DNA from: a bacterium
GTDB lineage: Bacteria > UBP15 > UBA6099 > DSWB01
DNA length: 25,218 nucleotides
Assembly (NCBI GenBank): GCA_020061125.1
Contig: JAGUYV010000068.1
Coordinates: 1 to 25,218 of the forward strand
Direction: 5' to 3'
The notes under the pieces were generated by a model. It was not told where the DNA came from. It did no database searches and worked only from the letters and a program-made list of their open reading frames with translations. Shown here piece after piece: positions 22,540-25,218 of the stretch. Every line of letters begins with the position of its first letter. Position 1 is the first letter of the stretch. Both the position numbers and the translations under genes were made by a program.

Positions 22540-22577
22540 GCGCGAAACGCGCATAACCAATCATGCGGCCATGCCGC
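22540..22577. other. Two short hairpins between convergent genes
   Basis: The 148-nt gap between the permease and the minus-strand secreted-protein gene holds GCGCG-AAA-CGCGC (22540-22552) and GCGGC-CAT-GCCGC (22565-22577). They may help end both convergent transcripts, but neither has a U-tract on either strand. Confidence 0.35.
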
Positions 22578-22656
22578 GCCAGCACAGGCCGCAACAATAG
22601 CGTAGAAAGCGCGTTGCCGGCAAATCCTGTTGCTTGTCGTAGCTACAGGGAAACGC

Positions 22657-23799
22657 TCAATCGTTTAACAGATCCATATCCAGCGGGAACAGGATGCGAA
22701 TGGCCGTGAGGTCCGGCATGGCCGTGTCGTTGCGTCCCGTGAACTCGGGCATGCGCTCCCAGGGGCCATGCGCGCGCTGAACCTGCACGATGAACATGTC
22801 CATCATCTGCCCGATGGAACGGCCTTCCGCGCCCAGGGGGTAATACACCGGCCGCAGGAAGTAGCGGAACAGGGGCGCGACGCCCTCGGTGCTCGGATCG
22901 TCAATGCTTTTCGGACCCACCACCATCCATTGCGTGAGCGTGCGCGCCGTGGACATCTCCGGACTCATGCCGTGGTTCTCGGGGATGATCTGGAAGCCGC
23001 CGATCTGGCCCACGGGCGAGGTGCTCACGCAGATCACGCCCGTGTGGTTGGCGCGGATGCGGCCCACATCCGCGAACTCGGACCCGCCGAAACGCCCCAC
23101 GCCGTACACGGGCTTGAGCACCTGCGCGATGACCTTTTCCTCGCCGTCCGCGTAGCGCAGAATCACGCGCCCGCCGAACCGGTTCTCGAAGGTTATGGCT
23201 GCGGGAAACCGCTTGGGCCGCTGAACAAGAATGCGGATTCTGTCGCCCTCGGCCGGAACGAAATCCGGCTCGATCTGTTTGAACCCCTCGCCGCGATCCG
23301 CCAGCACGGGACTGCCGATGAACGGCGCGAACGCGCCGCCGAAAAACCCGGTTCCGCCGGGCATGTTAGTGATGATGGACGCGCTGCTTTTGTACATGGC
23401 GTTGAAATCCGACGGGTTGGCGAAAAGCTCTTTGGGAAGAATGCTCATGATGGTGGCCTTGGGCGCCGTGCTCTTGAGCTTGAGGTGCACGGCGTTCACG
23501 GCTGTGGCGGCCACGCGGCCCTCGGGCGCCCACCCGCTGGCCGTGTATCCCTGATCGTTGACCGCATTGGCCGGCGCCAGGACTTTGCCGATCACCGTCT
23601 CTGCGCCATCCGGTCCGGCGGTGATTGCGCCGCCCCGGGTGTTGTCGAAAGTCACCTGAAAGAGCGTCACGAATTCGGGGCTGTTTTCCGGGGCCACGGC
23701 CTCGGTGGGGCCGCGCTGGTACTCGAGTACGCACAGCGCGGGCCGGGCCATGGCGGCGCAGGCGAGCATGAGCAGTAAAGCGGCGCGGAAACATTTCAT
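22657..23799 (-). CDS. Secreted protein of unknown function, 380 aa
   Basis: No family recognised. The ATG at 23799 has GAGGTGA about 7 nt upstream. A Sec signal peptide covers residues 1-23 (core ALLLMLACAAMA, ending ALC). The mature part looks like a beta-rich extracellular domain: VTLFQVTFDNTRGGAITAG, GYTASGWAPEGRVAATA, AAITFENRFGGRVILRYADG, ADVGRIRANHTGVICVST. A C-terminal helical segment includes PLFRYFLRPVYYPLGAEGRS and MMDMFIVQVQRAHG. It is probably periplasmic or surface-located. It sits 58 nt after the purine nucleoside phosphorylase gene but appears to have its own TATAAT promoter overlapping the end of that gene, so expression is likely separate. Function cannot be assigned. Confidence 0.75.
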   Translation of the reverse strand: MKCFRAALLLMLACAAMARPALCVLEYQRGPTEAVAPENSPEFVTLFQVTFDNTRGGAITAGPDGAETVIGKVLAPANAVNDQGYTASGWAPEGRVAATAVNAVHLKLKSTAPKATIMSILPKELFANPSDFNAMYKSSASIITNMPGGTGFFGGAFAPFIGSPVLADRGEGFKQIEPDFVPAEGDRIRILVQRPKRFPAAITFENRFGGRVILRYADGEEKVIAQVLKPVYGVGRFGGSEFADVGRIRANHTGVICVSTSPVGQIGGFQIIPENHGMSPEMSTARTLTQWMVVGPKSIDDPSTEGVAPLFRYFLRPVYYPLGAEGRSIGQMMDMFIVQVQRAHGPWERMPEFTGRNDTAMPDLTAIRILFPLDMDLLND

Positions 23800-23819
23800 G
23801 AACAGTCACCTCGGCATCG

Positions 23820-23839
23820 GGAACGCGCGGCCGCGTTCC
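23820..23839 (-). promoter_or_regulatory. 8-bp hairpin in the leader of the secreted-protein gene
   Basis: GGAACGCG (23820-23827) and CGCGTTCC (23832-23839) pair perfectly around a 4-nt loop. On the minus strand this lies about +10 to +30 from the predicted start and ends 20 nt before the ATG. It may stabilise the messenger or attenuate read-through from the upstream phosphorylase gene. Confidence 0.4.
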
Positions 23840-23856
23840 GGTAATCGTCAAGCACA

Positions 23857-23862
23857 ATTATA
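23857..23862 (-). promoter_or_regulatory. Perfect TATAAT -10 box at the end of the phosphorylase gene
   Basis: The minus strand reads TATAAT at 23862-23857, overlapping the last codons/stop of the phosphorylase gene and 58 nt before the secreted-protein ATG. The -35 region 17 nt upstream (TGCGCC) is poor. Confidence 0.45.
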
Positions 23863-24682
23863 CGCCATGTCCGGGTGCGGGCGCAGGCTCCGCGCCGATC
23901 AGTTCGCGCAGGATGGCGGTGAGGTTCCGGGCGGCTTGCTGCGCGCATTCCAGCACAGCATCGTGCGAGGGGCCGGGCAGATCCGTTGACGCGGGCACGG
24001 CGTCGTTGGTGATGGCGGACACGGCCAGCACGCGCAGGCCCAGGCGCCGGGCCTCCATGGATTCGAAAACCGTGCTCATGCCCACGGCGTCCGCGCCCAG
24101 AATGCGGTATGCGCGGGCCTCGGCCGGGGTCTCGTAGGTGGGGCCTGTGAGCAGGGCGTATACGCCCGGTGCCGCAGGCGCGCCCAGGCGCAGCGCCGTG
24201 TCGAGAAACGCCTCGCGCAGTTGCGGATCGTAGATGCCCGCGCCGCGCGGCAAGGCGCACCCGCGTTGCAGGCACAGGTTGATGTGGCCGGAAAAAGGCA
24301 TGAGCCAGCCCGCGCCCAGGGGCGGGCGCAGCGCGCCGGCCGCATTGGTGATGCAGATGTTGCGGATTCGCAAAGCATGCGCCAGGCGCACGGCGGCCAG
24401 GGCCGGCTCCAGGCCCTTGCCCTCATACAGGTGCGTGCGGCCCTGAAACACCGCGCACCACTCCTGCCCGAGCCTGCCGAGCACGAGCCGTCCGGGGTGT
24501 CCCTGCACGGCCGTCGGCTCGAAACCGAACAGGCTTTCATAGGGGAACACGGTCTGTTCATCCAGAGCATGGGCCAGGCCGGACAGGCCCGAGCCGCAGA
24601 TCACGGCCCAGCGCGGCCGGATGTTCGTGCAGTCGCGGATGAGCGCTGCGGAGCGTTCGGCGGGCGTGTCGTGGTGCGTCAT
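23858..24682 (-). CDS. Purine nucleoside phosphorylase
   Basis: Cytosolic trimeric-type (PNP/MTAP family) purine nucleoside phosphorylase; cleaves guanosine/inosine-type nucleosides with phosphate to free base and ribose-1-phosphate for salvage. Motifs are the phosphate-binding ICGSGLSGL at about 28-36, QGHPGRLVLG at 60-69, FQGRTHLYEGKG at 79-90 (H84), TNAAGAL at 112-118, the purine-site glutamate in TGPTYETPAEAR at 179-190, GADAVGMST at 196-204, and VSAITND with N226. The usual STVPE sequence reads STVFES here, a mild deviation next to the active site. The length of 274 aa is normal. The ATG at 24682 has only GGA upstream. The upstream membrane protein ends 32 nt earlier on the same strand, so the two may form an operon. 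Confidence 0.93.
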   Translation of the reverse strand: MTHHDTPAERSAALIRDCTNIRPRWAVICGSGLSGLAHALDEQTVFPYESLFGFEPTAVQGHPGRLVLGRLGQEWCAVFQGRTHLYEGKGLEPALAAVRLAHALRIRNICITNAAGALRPPLGAGWLMPFSGHINLCLQRGCALPRGAGIYDPQLREAFLDTALRLGAPAAPGVYALLTGPTYETPAEARAYRILGADAVGMSTVFESMEARRLGLRVLAVSAITNDAVPASTDLPGPSHDAVLECAQQAARNLTAILRELIGAEPAPAPGHGV

Positions 24683-24714
24683 GGGCGGTCCAATGGAATC
24701 CGGGGCGATGCGGA

Positions 24715-25218
24715 TCAGCGCTGTTCGTGCGCCGGGCGGGCTTGCGCCGCGTCCGGCGGCGCGGCGATGTTCAGGCGCAGTTTGTGATAGGAAAACGCGG
24801 CGAGCAGCGTGAGGAGCTTTTGCTGCGTTGAAAGCGGCAGCTTATGGACCCCGGTGATGAACAGGGCGGGAGGAATTTGAGCAGCGTCTCGGCGGTGTGC
24901 CGCGGACGCAGGTTCCGGCGCGGGCGGGGTCTTTTCAATCTCTCGATTGAGCGCGCTCATATCCCGCGCCAGGCCCCAGCAGTGCAGGCGGAACTCGTCC
25001 CGGAGCTTGTCGTGTTTCTGCGCCGCGCACCCGCCCCACTCGAATTCCTTTGTCAGCAGCACGGACTGCTCGTAGGACATGTGGAAAAGGGGCCGGGCCG
25101 GGCCGCGGCCCGGTTCGTAGCGGTAGTCAATGTCGGCGATGAAGAGCCGGTCCTGGCTGGAGAAATAATAGGAAGCGAAGAACGCGCCGCCGGCGAACAG
25201 GGCGGCGGCGCCCGCGAG
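24715..25218 (-). CDS. Membrane-anchored protein of unknown function, N-terminus outside the window
   Basis: The frame ending at 24715 is open to the window edge, giving 167 visible residues. It begins inside a hydrophobic segment (LAGAAALFAGGAFFASYYF), probably a transmembrane anchor. A domain of about 100 residues follows (RLFIADIDYRYEPG; MSYEQSVLLTKEFEWGGCAA; KLRDEFRLHCWGLARDM), then a Pro/Ala-rich linker and a C-terminal helical stretch (LPLSTQQKLLTLLAAFSYHK). The internal ATG at 25080 is unlikely to be the true start because the upstream residues continue without a break and look structured. I do not recognise the family. It lies 32 nt before the phosphorylase gene and could be co-transcribed with it. 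Confidence 0.65.
   Translation of the reverse strand, partial: LAGAAALFAGGAFFASYYFSSQDRLFIADIDYRYEPGRGPARPLFHMSYEQSVLLTKEFEWGGCAAQKHDKLRDEFRLHCWGLARDMSALNREIEKTPPAPEPASAAHRRDAAQIPPALFITGVHKLPLSTQQKLLTLLAAFSYHKLRLNIAAPPDAAQARPAHEQR

Noticed and set aside
1-25218. CRISPR array, transposon or prophage
   Set aside because: No regularly spaced repeats, no transposase, integrase or phage structural genes, and no terminal inverted repeats were found on reading both strands.

Overview
This is a GC-rich bacterial chromosome segment, roughly 60 % GC by eye. It is densely coded, with mostly short intergenic gaps and several start/stop overlaps. A TolC-type outer-membrane protein, a lipoprotein, several Sec signal peptides and a periplasmic-binding-protein histidine kinase point to a diderm (Gram-negative) cell. 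Large PAS/receiver hybrid kinases and a FapA-type DUF342 protein are common in Desulfobacterota-like and other free-living uncultured lineages, but the sequence does not fix the phylum. Most content is chromosomal housekeeping. No CRISPR array, transposase, integrase or phage gene was seen.

Layout. 1-437 (-): the 5' end of a tolC-like gene; its first 41 window bases duplicate 335-375, probably a contig-end artefact. 438-862: a relatively AT-rich gap holding a strong 11-bp hairpin. 863-2662 (-): a DUF1232 membrane protein and a secreted protein with a twin CX3C motif. 2754-3927 (+): an unknown acidic protein and a TatD-family hydrolase, probably read from a bidirectional promoter at about 2684. 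3963-5800 (-): a DUF89 (ARMT1-like) phosphatase translationally coupled (ATGA) to a secreted protein of unknown function. 5926-9964 (+): YjbQ, the GTPase Der, a possible 27-codon leader ORF, a WecA/TagO-type glycosyl-phosphate transferase and a WecB-type epimerase. The last two begin synthesis of an undecaprenyl-linked surface glycan.

10192-14687 (+): a three-gene signalling operon. It holds a histidine kinase with an extracytoplasmic solute-binding domain, a lone receiver and a REC-PAS-PAS-kinase-REC hybrid, and could form one phosphorelay. 14718-15317 (-): a lipoprotein with a DPxCCPT motif. 15529-17418 (+): a FapA/DUF342 protein. 17431-18516 (-): an aldose-1-epimerase-like protein.

18613-19722: tRNA-Leu(CAA), followed directly by a toxin-antitoxin-like module of more AT-rich composition. 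The module is an XRE helix-turn-helix fused to DUF433, with a stop and a frameshift in the helix-turn-helix, followed by an intact DUF5615 PIN-like toxin. This is the most accessory-looking part of the window. 19783-22508 (+): a CNNM/CorC protein coupled (ATGA) to an ion-transporter-superfamily permease. 22657-25218 (-): a secreted protein with its own promoter, a purine nucleoside phosphorylase, and a membrane-anchored protein that runs off the window end.

No clearly new multi-gene system is evident. The best leads are the decayed XRE-DUF433 fusion beside the tRNA, the twin-CX3C secreted protein, the leader ORF before the WecA-like gene, the three-gene phosphorelay, and the promoter dyad plus T9 tract at the FapA gene.
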